Origin: Amphibalanus amphitrite
Taxonomy: Eukaryota; Arthropoda; Thecostraca; Balanomorpha; Balanidae
Direction: 5' to 3'
Length of the DNA: 64,000 bases
NCBI RefSeq assembly: GCF_019059575.1
Contig: NW_024881837.1
Location: 281,001-345,000 of the forward strand
Shown: piece after piece, positions 48,401-59,810 of the stretch
Layout: each line of letters starts with the position of its first letter
Position numbering within the stretch: position 1 is the stretch's first letter
Translations under genes and position numbers: made by a program
The notes under the pieces: model-generated
The model's input: the letters and a program-made list of their open reading frames with translations, nothing else
What the model was told of the DNA's origin: nothing
Database searches by the model: none

Positions 48401-49826
48401 TTCTGATGGTGCTGCAAATTTTACAGGTGCGATTCTCGCGGAAACCTGTCGGTTGCTGGGGATTGAAAAGTCGAAAATATCGTCCTATCATCCAGAGGGG
48501 AACGCTAAGGCTGAGCGCCTCATGCGTACCATTCTCGGCATGCTCTCAAAGTACCTCGACAATAATCACACGGAATGGGATCTACACCTCCCTTTGCTAA
48601 TGCTGGGGTACCGCGCCCAAATCCATTCTTCGCTGGGGTACTCACCCTATTATCTGATGTTTGCGCGCGAACCAAAACTGCCAGCGGAGGCGGTGTTGGG
48701 TGCGCCAGTGCCGACGAGTAGTCGATCAGTGGCAGAGTATGTGGACGGGCTTTGCGCTAGTCTGCGGTTGGCGCACCACTTTGCCATCTCTGCATCTGAT
48801 CGCCGGCACGCTCGCAACAAACGAGCTTATGGAAGTAAGTTGAACGAGTTCACATTTCACCCAGGCGACCTGGTTTACCTACACAAAGCGGTAGTTCCCG
48901 TTGGTCAGTACTACAAATTCTTGAGACCTTGGAAGCCCGCTACGATACTCCGGAAAGTGGGCGATATGAATTACAGGGTAAAGCTCGATGGCAATGGTAA
49001 AACGATTTTGGTTCACCATAATCGGCTAAAGCCTCGAGCTGTGTCCCCGAGAGACGTGTCTGAGGAGCCCGAGTCCGAGTCTGTTGGACCTGATGTTGAT
49101 GGTGTTCCTGATGTGCGTGCCGAGCAAATTGTCCCCAAAGCCGGCCGATACGGAACGCACAGTGCATTAGATAATCGTGGTTCCCTTGAAGTTACAGCGC
49201 CGGATGTGTCTACCTGTGTTGGTGTTGTGTCAGATGTGTGGAACAATGGAGGGGAGTGGATTGTGTGCAGTGGTGTCCCGTCTGACGCCGCCTATGCCCC
49301 GTCTGACGCCGACGTTGTTCCGTCTGACGCCGCCGGTGTCCCGTCTGACGCCGCCGGTGTCCCGTCTGACGCCGCTGGTGGCCCTCTCGACGTTGTTGTG
49401 GCCCCTCTTGATGTTCCTGATGCCTCACCTGGCGCTGCTGGTGCCCATCCTGACGCTGTTGGTGTCCAGTCTGGCGCCGCTCGTGCCCCTCCTGACGCTG
49501 CTGGGATCCCTTCTGGTGCTGCTGGGATCCCGTCTGACACTGCTGGTGTCCAGTTTGACATCGTGGATGCCGGTGCCACGCCTGGTGTTCTGGGTGACGT
49601 TGCTGGTGCTCGGGGTGACTCTGGTAATGCGCAGGGTGATTCTGTTCATTATCATGAGCGGGGTGACTGTGTTCCGGGCTCTGATGTTGGCGCTGTTGTG
49701 AGTGGGAGTCAAGGTGCGTCTGTGGACTCCGATGCAGGTGCAAGTGTTGAGTCTGAGTTGGGTCCGGGTGGTGCGCGGCGGCGTCCGGTTCGGTTGCGTA
49801 AACCACCCGATTACTATGTGCCATGA
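45444..49826 (+). CDS. Pol of element 2 (protease, RT, RNase H, integrase; 5' end displaced by insert)
   Basis: The frame is open from inside the inserted element, so the true N-terminus is the original gag-pol junction. Landmarks: aspartic protease LLDTGSNIS near 45660; reverse transcriptase with ADLRRLN and YFDD near 46893; RNase H DCDASDEGVGAVL near 47342 and ADALSR near 47680; integrase zinc finger HAGPAGGH...CRSCERC 48017-48145; catalytic D near 48227, D near 48404 (HSDGAANF, where TDxG is usual) and E near 48510; a GPY/F-like region; then a low-complexity tail. All motifs are intact, but without an ATG of its own and cut off from gag this copy is probably unable to move by itself. Confidence 0.92.
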   Translation, partial: YTAGPSLSAVRVPGACGNCLWQVPSGGKLAGNRPGVRGRVPRSDAGPADGVITLQPDMTFTALLNGVSCTCLLDTGSNISIVNRSVFDALPGRPSLRKTTVRAKTASLDDLPLLGTTVLSFDFGVTCASVPVFVSESIDVPCLLGLDFLRVCPCVIDVRRSRLVLTPTAAVRSVSAEAVSVGNVVVSRDTVIYPGDEVLVRGFVSRCDYRGPAVVQPQLEIVGLEFVSTLVEVSGPSVPCVVRNITTEPISILKRSELGQLEVGFAEEIADAPISPHGRNVCDKFDLNTCGLSDEQKDQVRDVLNKHEQMFDGHIGFTTLVSHSIDTGDSPPVRQPPRRIPTHLATEVKAQIEDLVRQGVLEECMGSWASPICLVRRKNGKIRICADLRRLNSVTRPSSYPIPRVDESLEALSGSNMFCVLDMNNAYFQVGVDPDDKDKTAIITPFGCHRYSRMPFGCSGAPSTCARLLDVVLKDVPSSSCVHYFDDVIVHGSDFKDVLAKLDCVLTRLQDAGLTLNPEKCELFRSSVTFLGHVVSSEGIGTDPEKVRKILEWPQPCNVKELGSFLGLASYFRKYIPHFAEVAAPLFKLTQKDVTFSWSPEAQSSFEALKTALTDAPVMAFPQFGDGAGVFTLDCDASDEGVGAVLLQEQGGVDRVVAYGSRRLSKAQRNYSTTRKELLSCVLFTQHFRHYLLGRKFRLRSDHASLQWLLNFRHPTGVIARWFEILSEFDFDILYRPGAENVVADALSRRPADRVEVSTQTDEPTVRAVSALSWSSSYLREQQDQDGAVAEVTRFLSAGVKPRRREVSAAVSPFLGQWSRLTLLNGVLYRMYKRRAGEAERLQVVVPESLVPGVLTSLHAGPAGGHFGAEKLLEQIRARFWWPDMARSVETFCRSCERCNTRKDPVPRPRAGMGELYAAEPFDTVCIDILSGLPTTGRGNKHLLVVCDAFTRWCETYPLPDMKATTVASTLVNEFFARYGCPRRLHSDGAANFTGAILAETCRLLGIEKSKISSYHPEGNAKAERLMRTILGMLSKYLDNNHTEWDLHLPLLMLGYRAQIHSSLGYSPYYLMFAREPKLPAEAVLGAPVPTSSRSVAEYVDGLCASLRLAHHFAISASDRRHARNKRAYGSKLNEFTFHPGDLVYLHKAVVPVGQYYKFLRPWKPATILRKVGDMNYRVKLDGNGKTILVHHNRLKPRAVSPRDVSEEPESESVGPDVDGVPDVRAEQIVPKAGRYGTHSALDNRGSLEVTAPDVSTCVGVVSDVWNNGGEWIVCSGVPSDAAYAPSDADVVPSDAAGVPSDAAGVPSDAAGGPLDVVVAPLDVPDASPGAAGAHPDAVGVQSGAARAPPDAAGIPSGAAGIPSDTAGVQFDIVDAGATPGVLGDVAGARGDSGNAQGDSVHYHERGDCVPGSDVGAVVSGSQGASVDSDAGASVESELGPGGARRRPVRLRKPPDYYVP
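49275..49580 (+). repeat. tandem repeat in the Pol C-terminal tail
   Basis: 21-24 bp units of CCGTCTGACGCCGC(C/T)GGTGT type encode repeats of P-S-D-A-A-G-V, drifting to related Ala/Asp/Pro heptads. It is within the element 2 pol frame, after the integrase. Confidence 0.85.
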
Positions 49827-50338
49827 ATTTTGTCATTATGCTCGTTGATAATGACTCTCTGTTGCAGTGCCCTGCGATCAGACGCTTAGTGCAACTGACT
49901 CCAGTGACCCGGAGGCCCCGGACTCGTGGGTGCCGAGTCTGACCGTCTGGTCATGCCCGCGGCCGGCGCTCGTCTTCCTGTGATGTAGCTCCGAGAAGAT
50001 GCGCGGCATGCGCGGCCGCGATCGTGAGCGCCGGTGGTTGTGCGCCCTATCCTACGGTTTCGCCGCGATTTGTTGCTGTGTGTCCTGCTGGTGGCTGTGG
50101 CCGTGAGAGTTTCTGTTGGTGTCGGACGTCTCCCCGCGATGTTGCGCCGGTCAGATGCGGGGCCCGCGCGGCCGCGCTTCTGGGCGCTGGTAGCTGTGCC
50201 GTTCCGATCGACTGTTTCGCCGCGATATGTTTGGCGTCGTGTTGCGCCTGCGGTTGTAGCCGCTAAGTTTGTGTTTTGTTTCACGGTTCTGATTGCGGGA
50301 GTCCGACAGCTTGCTAATGTATTTATGAGGGGGAAGAG
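49827..50338 (+). other. 3' untranslated region of element 2
   Basis: Between the pol stop and the 3' LTR. The open frames here have no recognisable domain. It ends in the polypurine tract ATGAGGGGGAAGAG. Confidence 0.7.
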
Positions 50339-50584
50339 TGTAGCCGTAGCAGTTACTGCGTATATTTCTGTGGCGTGGCCCCGACTCTGTCTAGACGAGT
50401 GGTGTGGCCGGTCGCGGCGCCCGGGGCCCTGTGACGTATTGGACCACGTGACCTCGCCGAGACCGGGGATGTGCGGGCCGATGGCCGGCAGAATGGTGCT
50501 GGCCTTGATGCTGGAGTGACGGCCAATACAAATGCAGTGAGTGACTCCGAATGTGAGAGTGCGGCAGTGCAGTGACTGGCTACA
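50339..50584 (+). repeat. 3' LTR of element 2 (246 bp)
   Basis: Identical by eye to 42045-42290. It is followed by TATATATA and then by the continuation of the interrupted AGGTCA-rich element. Confidence 0.93.
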
Positions 50585-50950
50585 TATATATAGAATCAAT
50601 CGCTGAAAGTTTCAAGGCAATCGATCAATCGGTGTAGCTATGACGAGCATTCTTATTTTTTCTGAGGTGAGGTCACTTGGCGTGACCTGGTGACCTGACC
50701 TAAGGTGACCTGGGTCTGAAATTTTCACAACATGTGCGGAAAAGATGCACGAACAGGTGTGCCAAAAACGGCGGCGCTCCACGCCGCCGTTTTTGAGATA
50801 TCTGCGAAAAACCGCAGGGGGGGGGGTGTTCAAACACCCCCTCCGGCCCGGCGCGGGATACTATGTAGAATATGTCCAATAAGAGTCAAAGTTCCTTTGC
50901 CTGCAATTGTTTTATATTAGAAGTTCAAATCAATGCTTCAATAGTTGTTT

Positions 50951-51085
50951 CAGGGGCTGCAGAGTCGGCGTCGGAGTCGGAGTTGCAGTCGGTTGTAGTC
51001 GACAGTTCTGCCCGGAGTCGGAGTCGGAGTCGGAGTCGCTAAAACCTTACCGACTCCGACTCCGGAGTCGCAGTTGACGCCGCAT
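50951..51085 (+). repeat. GGAGTC minisatellite starting CAGGGGCTGC
   Basis: Imperfect GGAGTCGGAGTC units with an inverted GACTCCGACTCC part near 51050-51065. It shares the CAGGG(G)CTGC(A/G)GAGTC start with the copies at 1547 and 59351. Confidence 0.7.
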
Positions 51086-53109
51086 GGCTTAACGTCATGC
51101 GCTGCACCTGTTTGATTGACGATACTGTACTCAAAATTAGATTTTGTCGAAAAAAGGTCATTTCACTGTTTTGGACGAACGTTTTCAGCGAAAGAAGCAG
51201 AGGACGGTTAATTCCCCAGAACCTGCTTTTTAATTCTGCACGCTATTTGTAATGCATATTTGCAACACAAAGACTTGGAACGTATACAAGGAATCGTTTC
51301 AGGCAAGATAAAACATATCCATTATTAAAGGGACCCTCCCACCTTCAAAAAAGTTTATGAATTGGCATTAAAGTGATGTCGCTCGGTTCAGAAAGAGCGA
51401 AAACGAATGTAACGCTGGCGCGTTTCATTTTCCCTCCCCAAATCAACCCGTTCCCAAATTCATCCTTCATAACAGCAGCGCGCCGGCGACCAGACACCGA
51501 TGACCCGCCGACCATCTGGCCGACACCGGACGGCAGGACAAACACGGATCCGAGACCGCGCCGCCAAATGCTATTATCCGGCGGCCCTTACAGAGCCGTC
51601 TCACCGCCGCCGACCGTGGGAAGGGTCCAGCAATGGGTCCCAACCCCGGTCAAGGGGGGCCGGGGGGACGGATGGACAAAGGCACGCAGCCTCCTACGCG
51701 CGGCGAACGGACACCGTCAGCCTGGGAAACAGGACACGACAGCGCCGCTGCGGCAGCGGGAGGCCGGGGCGCCCGGGACCAAATTGACCACCGGTATCAC
51801 ACTTCAAAGGCAATTTCTTCAAAACACGGCTCGAAATAGCACATTTCCAGGATGTGCCGAGACTGGCGCCGACAATCAGCATCGTGAAACTGGGACAGCC
51901 GACGGAGTAACAATATCCAAATTCCAGTATGGCACGGCACATCCGCATTCCCGGGCCCATCTTCCCACGCTGGCAAACCTGGCCGGCGTGGCAAATCTGC
52001 CGGCATCGCCAGGGGCAGAAGATTCAAATTCACCTATCGGCGCCAGAATATTTGAAGGGAGGAGGAGCACCCAGAGAGGATGGCAGTCACCATGGAAACG
52101 GCACGCCGGAGGCTGCACAGCGGAAAAACGCATACGTTTCGGCCCAACATAACGTTAAATTTAATAGGAATCTCACCCTTTCGGCAACCAGACTCAGCAG
52201 AAAATACAGAAGACTGGTTAGACGGAGAGAAGACCTGGAAAATTGGCCCTTACTGGAAATTCAGAGAGCAGCAGAACTCGGAAGAAAGAGGCGGAGCGAA
52301 GACGGCAACTCTAGAGACAGCCCGAGGCAGATGGAGCTCCAGCAAAACTTTGAGGATTTTGAGGATAGAGGGCAGTTCGGGAAGGAGGACGCTGGGCAGC
52401 AGTTGAGTTCGGTTCTGGGGAGTGCAGTTGGTAATTTGAATTATACCTTAGTGGCCGGCATTTTTCCGCTCCACTTTCATTTAATCGAAATGTGACCTAC
52501 CTGTGAAATTAACATGCTCTACCTAACAGTTAACGTTACCTGGTTTGTATTTCCGGCAGTATACCCCATAATCATCATTTGATTTCACGATTGTGATCGA
52601 GTGTGGCCAGAACGATTTTGCTAAGCTTAATTTTAAATTTGCCCGAACGCCGCTCATTATCTCCGACAATTAACGACGATATCAATACCGTTTATGAACG
52701 ATTTAAATGTCCCTGCCCGCGCCGTCCGGACCCATCAGCCGACTGCCTGTCGCCGGCTCGGCCCGACCCGGCTAATCCCCGGGAATGTGCGTGGAAGGAG
52801 GGGGTGTCCCGCCCGTGGGGAGGGGTTACCTGGCGGCTGGTCAGACGGTGACGCCGGCGGTGGGGGGCCGGCGCCGGTCGAGAGAAGCGGCCATCTTTGG
52901 GTGCCTGATCGGTCCCGGCCGCCGGTCCTGCGGCGGCTAGAGCAATTAGCGCGTGCCACTGGCCGTCCAGCGCGGGTTCACAGGGAAACTGGGATGGGGC
53001 GCTAGGTCCGACGGCGGCACACGATCACTCGACGCGGTGGTAGAGCACCGACTGAAGACGGATCATGGATGCGCCGCGTGTAAGAATACGATCTATCGAC
53101 TTTCCTCCT

Positions 53110-53400
53110 TTCCTATCATTCTTCTCCGATTGATTGGTAATGCAGTCTCTGAGTGTCGGCCAGCCGGTCTGTCGGCTTGTTGACCTGTCAGTCTGTCGGT
53201 TTGCCATTCACGGTCTGATGGTCTGTTGGTCTGATGGTACGTCGGTCTGTCAGTTTGACGGTCTGTCAGCACGCCGGTCTGTTGGTTGGTGACCCCTTGA
53301 CTCGTCCGTCCGTTCGTTCGTCAGTCTATCTATACGTTCGGCCATCTGCTTCCATCTGGCTCCCTTTCTCTGTCTGTCCGTCTGTCTGTATGTATGTCTC
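53110..53400. repeat. degenerate GTCTGTCGGT repeat
   Basis: Imperfect GTCTGT(C/T)GGT(T/C) units lead into the CT microsatellite, probably part of the same slippage-prone tract. Confidence 0.6.
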
Positions 53401-53405
53401 CCTCC

Positions 53406-53620
<215 letters not shown>

Positions 53621-56600
53621 CTCATAGCTACCAGCACGCGTTTCATGTCGTCAGTCGGTAATCCGGGATTGTGTCGTCTGGTCTACTGCGTACATGACGT
53701 CACGGAGGAGGTGCTGTCTCGGGACGCGTGGGGGAACGGACCCCAACCCGCAGGCGCGGCGACGCCCGGGCCGGACGGGCTCGGCCGTGCTAATGATCAG
53801 GGGATCGGCGGGTGACCCTCGCTGCTCGCACCGCGCTGGGGTGCGGGATAACAATGGCTGAGCCGAACCCGCAGTCAGAGGTGACCTGTGGCCCACTGAG
53901 AGCGGCTATCGCTACACGGACCGCCGAGTCATTAACAATTATACCCGGATTGACATAAACATCACCGATGATTGAAATAGGGTCAGGCATCGCTTCCAAC
54001 TTCTAATTGTTAAAGTCGGACAATGTTTTTTTATACGAATGGGTTGAGTTAATGCTTTGTCAGAGTTACATGATTTGTCGAAATTAGAACACGTTTTTTC
54101 ACTCTACAAAATGCTTATCGGTAAAACTCGAGGAAAGGAATTAAGATAAATCGTATCGAATTAAGGGGTACTATATTAGGGAATAAATCGGGGCTGCGAG
54201 GCCAGTCTATGCGTGTCGTACCCCCGTGTACGTTGTGTTCATCGACACGGTTGTCTACACTTACGGGTGATGGGACGGGTTTTTGTCTGGGTTGAACGAT
54301 TGAATGTGTAGTTATGATTGATCTGATGGCATTTGGGCCGAAGCTCATTTTAAACTTACAAATAGGATTATTGGTTAAAGCATCAGTGGTAGGGGGTTTA
54401 ACGTTGGCGATTTAGAGGTGCTTAATTCTAGCGATTGGTTTGTTCCGGAACGGTAGATTAAAACAGCTAGGTTATAGAGGGAATACTGCTTTCTGAATAG
54501 GTTTGGTCGGAGAAAGATCTGGTGATTGGATCTGGTGACCTGGTGATCTGGAAACTGTTCTGATGCGGTAAATAAGTGGCAAGGGAAATAAGTATGTATG
54601 GAGGTCGGTTCAGGGGAACCAGGTCATTGTAGGGTTACTGGAAGCATGTTGCAGTGGACGTAGGCACTCTGGAAGTAGGCTCTGAGAAGATATTGGTTGG
54701 TGGTTTGCAGTTCAAAGGACGGTTCGACGCTGGGAGTGCGCGTATTCATGTTTGGAGGCATCGTTTTTTTTTTGGGGGGGGGGGGGCTCGTTTTTAAGGT
54801 TTCATTATAGGTTTCATTATCGGTCCGTTCAGTGGTGGTGATTCCGGGCGACGCGTGCAGCATGCTTTGTTCTTGTATGGTTGCTCTCGTTCGATGCCCC
54901 AGGCCGGTGGCACGTCGTAAGTCGGGCAAAATAAATAGCCGTGTCTTGGTCTCGGCTAAGGTTCATATGATATATAAGTCCTGATAATTCAGGCGGGAAA
55001 CCGGTGGGGTGCGACGGAGCATTCACGATGAGTGTACAGGCCATCGCACCACCTGGCTTTGGGGAGGTGCCAGAACGGTGCCTTTCAGATCTTATATCTC
55101 CCCAATGACCAGTTCAGAGGGACACAGAAAGTGTTGCTCGATTACGGGAGGTTCTCATGCATGAATGTTCGATTCAGGGTGTGAGTTTTCCCCGGTATTG
55201 CGTGAGGGCACAGCGTCTCACGAACGTGGATTGTCGCGGAGAGAGCCACCGTACGGGATTGTTCACCCGTTCGTCAACATTTCGGCCGCCGGAGTGGTTC
55301 TAAAGCGAGGGTCGATCGGCATGGATCGGTATACCCCTCAGGCAGGAAGCATCCCACCCGCCTCTAACTCCCCACTCCGGTGATAAAAAGTTAGGATGTA
55401 TCCGGCGTGTCCTGCCGAACGGAGTCCACCGCAGGAAACCGCTCTCAGCAGGTCACGAGAACGGAATTGGGTAGGACCTGGTCACGCTGCTAATTATTGC
55501 GCAGGTATAGCGCGGGAAGGCATTCAGGGAGGTACAGGAAGGATATTGCGCCTGGAGGGCGCGGGAAACCGGCTTGAGTTCCGGGGCCGACCAGGTAACA
55601 TTATATACCACGCGTGCGAACCATGTGAGTGCTGCGAGCCGACACTGGCCATGTCGTGAACAGCCACGTAGCCATGGGCGCGCGTTGGTCATTTCGAGTA
55701 GGGTCTGCGACGGCAGTTTAGGGAGGGGACGGCCGGGATATCGGGGTCCAGGGAAGGGCGGTAACCCGAAGGCCGTGTAGACTGTAGAGGCTCGGGTGGC
55801 GTCCCGAGGGGGGGGGGGAGACTAGCGTATCAGAAAGATGCAATATTATTGTCTCAAGATCCTGGAAGAGGGAGGGCTCCAGAAAGGTGCACTAAGTACT
55901 CCCTCCGGCCAGATGCGGGGTAGTGGCAGATAGGTCCGGCTGCTCCAAGACCCCTGGGCGGGAAGGGACCCGGGGGGTGTGGGAAGATGGAATACCCCAC
56001 GGGCGTGGTTGGGCGCGGTAAGGGCACCACGGGGCGAAGTAGCTGAGTCGTCGTTAAATTTCGGCCACCCGGAGTGATTCGGAAGGAGGGTTGGACCCTC
56101 TACAAAGCAGGGAAATCCGGCCTGCATTAAAATCTCACTCCGGCAAAAAGGATAGGTTATGTCCCTCATAGAACCCACGGTGTAGTGTTACCTGCGGAAC
56201 CTAACTGACAGTTTTATGACCCGGGGGATAGGTAGGGCACGGCCGCGCCACCGGCGACGTGCGGGTTAGGCCCATCACATGCCGGCACTAAGACGGCGGT
56301 GGCACTCGTTTACATCGTGCCACCACGCACCCTTGGTCCGTCTCGCGTCGGTCATGTGACTGTGGCGTTTAATGTTAGGGTTTTAGGCCTCCGCAGGCGT
56401 GTGCACTGGTCAGTGACGGAGACGGGAATGACCAGCCAAGACGGATGATGCCGGTGTGCGTCAGACATATGCCACCACTGAACGAGACATGGATTAGATT
56501 AATTGGTTGGGAAGTGGAAGCTATGGGATTTTAAGGAGTTTTTTTTTTTGGGGGGGGAAGGTTTTTAAACGCTCGGCGAGACGTAATTGTGTTGCAGTGA

Positions 56601-57524
56601 CCTGAGCAGCTTTGGGGCCAGTTTTCTTTTGTCATGTTCGGCGATGTCATGGGTCTGACATTTAGTATGCTTACATTTAACGAGCTTCTGTACACCACTG
56701 GGGGGAAGTTAGGAAAATAGGGAGGGATCAGACTGGAAATCTGACATTTTATATGTGTGCAAGGGATGTGAGTGAGAGCATGGGTGAAGGATGATTGTGT
56801 GGAAGCATGGATGTGTTATATCCAGTGGGAGTTATCCACCTCCGTGCAGTTGCCGTAATGTCAAGCGTGTTCCGATGTTACACGGTAAAAAAAATGTTTA
56901 ATGGGGGGGGGGGGTCCCAACCGGGTTGAGAGAGAGCCTCGGGCAGCCAACCTGAGTAAATTATCCTCTTTGAATGCCCGTAACCCAATGACCCATCACT
57001 GTACAGTTGTAGCAGCCTATATGCCCCAGTGACTGACCAGCCTCGCAAATCAAATAAACAAATAATTATCTTGTAGCTGAGCCCCGCTACACGAATATCT
57101 ACCAAATTTCACCGAAAAATATTCACCGGTTTTCAAGATATTAGACTTTTACTTTTGTTTACTTTTTTGGGATCTCCGCTGTTTCTAGCGACTTTATTTT
57201 AGAAGTGCGGCGTTTGCGGCAGATGTTGCGCGCAAATAGCATATACCACCGCGTGCTACAAAACGTTTTAGTCAAACATTTAAAAATCGTTAGATATTTG
57301 CGCTGACGTCACACATTCAGAGGGGTATTCCTAAGCATTAGCCCCTCTGAATCAAAATGCTGCAATTTTGAAATTCAATATTTCCGATTTAAGGGATTTC
57401 TCGATGTTGTGAGTGCCGAAACCGGTAATTGTGAGCCAGGGACCCCATTTTGGCTATCTCAACTCAAATCTAATGTTAAGGTGGGAGGGTCCCTTTAAAT
57501 TCAACATCATGATATGGATTTTAA

Positions 57525-57991
57525 AGGGACCCTCCCACCTTCAAAAAAGTTAATGAATTGGCATGAAAGTGATGTCGCTCGGTTCAGAAAGAGCAAAAAC
57601 GAATATCTACCAAATTTCATCGAAAAATATTCACCGGTTTTCAAGATATTAGACTTTTACTTTTGTTTACTTTTTAGGATCTCCGCTGTTCCTAGCGACT
57701 TTATTTGAAAGTGCGGCATTTGTTGCGCGCAAAGCAGCATATACCACCGCGTGCTACAAAACGTTTTAGTCAAACATTTAACGGACGTTCGAAAGCCTGA
57801 TGACGTCATCAGATTCCCGTAATGGTTAAGAGATAGGGACCACGCTGGTCCCACCCTGCAAGTAAAGGGAAGAAATTTCTTGAACACCATAAAGCTGCGG
57901 GGGTTGCGACCAGGATAAATGGTGGTTTCTGAGCCTGGCCGCAAACTTGGCTATCTCAACTCAAAACTAATGTTAAGGTGGTAGGGTCCCT
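57525..57991 (+). mobile_element. intact TTAA-flanked MITE (467 bp)
   Basis: TTAA at 57521-57524 and 57992-57995; ends AGGGACCCTCCCACCTT / AAGGTGGTAGGGTCCCT with one mismatch. It is non-coding and is the reference for the split copy beginning at 51329. The superfamily is TTAA-specific (piggyBac or Kolobok type). Confidence 0.82.
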
Positions 57992-57997
57992 TTAATA

Positions 57998-59351
57998 GAA
58001 CGGTCCGGAGTCGGAGTCAGAGTTGGAGTCGGCGTCGGAGTCGGAGTCGATTTTTGAAGCCGGAGTCGGAGTAGGAGTCGGAGTTAGGGGAGAGTGGGGT
58101 AATTTGGCCGTTTTTTTTAGAAAACGATATAACTTAAAATTGACGACACATTTCTGCATTTTCTCAACGCTGGCAGGTGTCGCATTCATTTTACTTTACT
58201 GGACTGTGAACTTGAAATGATAGAGTAATTACTTATATTGAAATTGTGACGTATTACAAAGGTCTGCAAGGCGGCCAAATTGCCCCACTAGCAGGGTTAT
58301 TTGGCCGGGGGTGTGGGGTAATTTGGCCGGTGTTAGTTTGCGGTCGGGATTTTCTGTTATATTGCGAGTCAGCTTCAGATTCAGCAATGACGTGTGTCCT
58401 ATGACGCATTTGCCGCATTTTGGAGGTTGGCTCAGGGGTCACAGGGGTCAAAATAGCCAAATTAGCGGCTCTAGATGCGATCACAGTTTTTTACGAATAA
58501 CTTTTGAAGTAATCAAGCTAGGCCAAAACTTCGAGTACCATCGTAATTCACTCGTCAGTCCGCATCGAAAGATATATGTGTTGACCTTGAGAAGTCAAGG
58601 TCAAAGGTTGACCTCAGGTCACGTTGCATCAGGTCGCTTGACCTCAAGGTCACGTGATTTCAAGGTCATCATGCATATCATTCGATGCGCCGTGGCGAGC
58701 TGAACAGAATGAGACCATTTGTGCGGCTGTACCATTTTTATGTAAGGATTTATTAGCAAAAAACGTTTGGTAACCTTTGATGACGTCACATGCTCTTACA
58801 GTTGACCAATCGGAAGTAAGGCATCAAAGTAGTCAAAGTTGGTCATGAATCATGTCATTTATGGTACAATTGACCATGAAAACTCGGCCGTCCCAGCATA
58901 GTGACCATGAGCGCACCGGCCAAGTTGCCCCGCTAGTCCCGGCCAAATTACCCCACATTGCCATTCTGAAAATTTTTGTCTATAAAGTCATCACGGCTTT
59001 ACGGAATTAGATAAAATTGCTCTTGGAACCGCTGAACACCCCCAAGAATGGCGCTATAATGTCTGAATTCGTTTTTAGCCCAAATACTACATGTTATACA
59101 ACTTTGTAAACAGAAGTAAAAGTTACCATTTTCTAATGAAATTAACGTTTTATTAATTTTGAATAAAACTACGAGGGGCAAAGTTTTGACATTTGTCCTC
59201 CAGTTATTTCTACCCATGACAAATGAATAGAGACTAGAGTTATTTCACTCACTTTTATTAGACATCGTACAGGTGGGGGCGGCCAATTTACACCACCGGC
59301 CAAATTACCCCACTCTCCCCTACCCTAAAACCTATCGACTCCGCAGCCCTG
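57998..59351 (+). repeat. GGAGTC minisatellite split by a TA element
   Basis: GGAGTCGGAGTC units run from 57998 to 58084 and end after the insert in CCGACTCC-type sequence with GCAGCCCTG at 59343-59351. Same family as 1547 and 50951. The two flanks belonged to one repeat before the element at 58087 inserted. Confidence 0.65.
58087..59320 (+). mobile_element. TA-flanked DNA element (1234 bp) with GGGGAGAGTGGGGTAA ends
   Basis: Perfect 24-bp inverted ends beginning GGGGAGAGTGGGGTAATTTG are flanked by TA at 58085-58086 and 59321-59322. Related GGGGTAATTTGGCC blocks recur inside (58318-58335) and in inverted form near 58920-58960. There is no transposase. The interior contains AGGTCA/TGACCT half-sites (58586-58670) and a CATATCATTCGATGCG block that also occurs in the TTAA family. 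The TA target fits a Tc1/mariner-like or related superfamily. Confidence 0.8.
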
Positions 59352-59671
59352 GTTGTTTCACAGCGACACAGCTGGAGTGTGCATACATTTTACTGACGAT
59401 AGCATGTCGTCAATTCTTAACAAAGCTGCTCATTAATATTCAGTCGTGATTAGACTTTCACGCTGTTGAATGGCTATAACTCAGTTTAATAGGCAGCCTT
59501 CCTCATTTGCCGCAGAATTATGTTTCGTAAATATTAATGGAACATTCATGCATGCTTCTATCTTGTTCCGAGAGGATAGCAGCATCGTTTCCGACGAACC
59601 ATGAACACATTACGCCGCTAGATGAGCAATCATTTCAGGCGCGGACCCACCAATCTAAGCCACCCACGCAC

Positions 59672-59810
59672 CTGTGGACGAATTTCCGATCGGCTAGATA
59701 ACTGAGAGCGCACGCCACGTCTCTCGCCATCGATGTGAGGTTCTTGTCGGATATTTCTCCGCATTCATCCTTGGGGTTCCGACGAGACAGCAGGAATGTC
59801 TTGAGGTCGC
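59672..59810 (-). CDS. receptor tyrosine kinase exon (hinge to catalytic loop)
   Basis: The acceptor CAATATTGCAG precedes GCGACCTC; the donor is CCACAG/GTGCGT. It encodes GDLKTFLLSRRNPKDECGE, then helix E ending FVH and the first bases of the catalytic-loop Arg codon, completed in the exon at 40593. The HGDLK junction with the previous exon is typical of insulin-receptor-like kinases. Confidence 0.92.

Larger units (their letters stand above)
42045..50584 (+). mobile_element. Ty3/gypsy-type LTR retrotransposon (element 2), disrupted
   Basis: 8540 bp including a 1.4-kb foreign insert. The two 246-bp LTRs are identical by eye. It is flanked by TATATA on both sides, so the target duplication (4-6 bp) cannot be fixed within the AT repeat. 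It carries a long minisatellite leader, gag, pol with all enzymatic motifs, and a polypurine tract ATGAGGGGGAAGAG at 50325-50338. It is inserted inside AGGTCA-rich copy 4, within the large kinase intron and opposite in strand to the kinase gene. Confidence 0.93.
41128..50857 (-). mobile_element. AGGTCA-rich element, copy 4, split by LTR retrotransposon 2
   Basis: Ends CCGCGCCGGGCCGGGG (41128) and CCGGCCCGGCGCGGG (to 50857) form inverted repeats with the mirror tract GTGT(C/T)(T/C)GAACA inside. Sequence from 41128 to 42044 and from 50585 to 50857 aligns in reverse with copies 2 and 3 (11 of the same landmarks in order, including the GC hairpin at 50767-50795). Without the retrotransposon it is about 1190 bp, the family length. 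The TTAA targets have decayed (GATT and ATAC), so it is older than copies 1-3. Confidence 0.7.

Noticed and set aside
51373-52495. Overlapping plus-strand frames at the left of the 5.7-kb insertion as a transposase
   Set aside because: No DDE, zinc-finger or other recognisable motif; the first frame starts inside the host MITE, so it cannot be an intact gene of the insert.
56915-57090. tRNA-derived SINE at the right edge of the 5.7-kb insertion
   Set aside because: On the minus strand a GGGCTCAGCTA block is weakly A-box-like, but no convincing B box, tail or separate flanking duplication was found.
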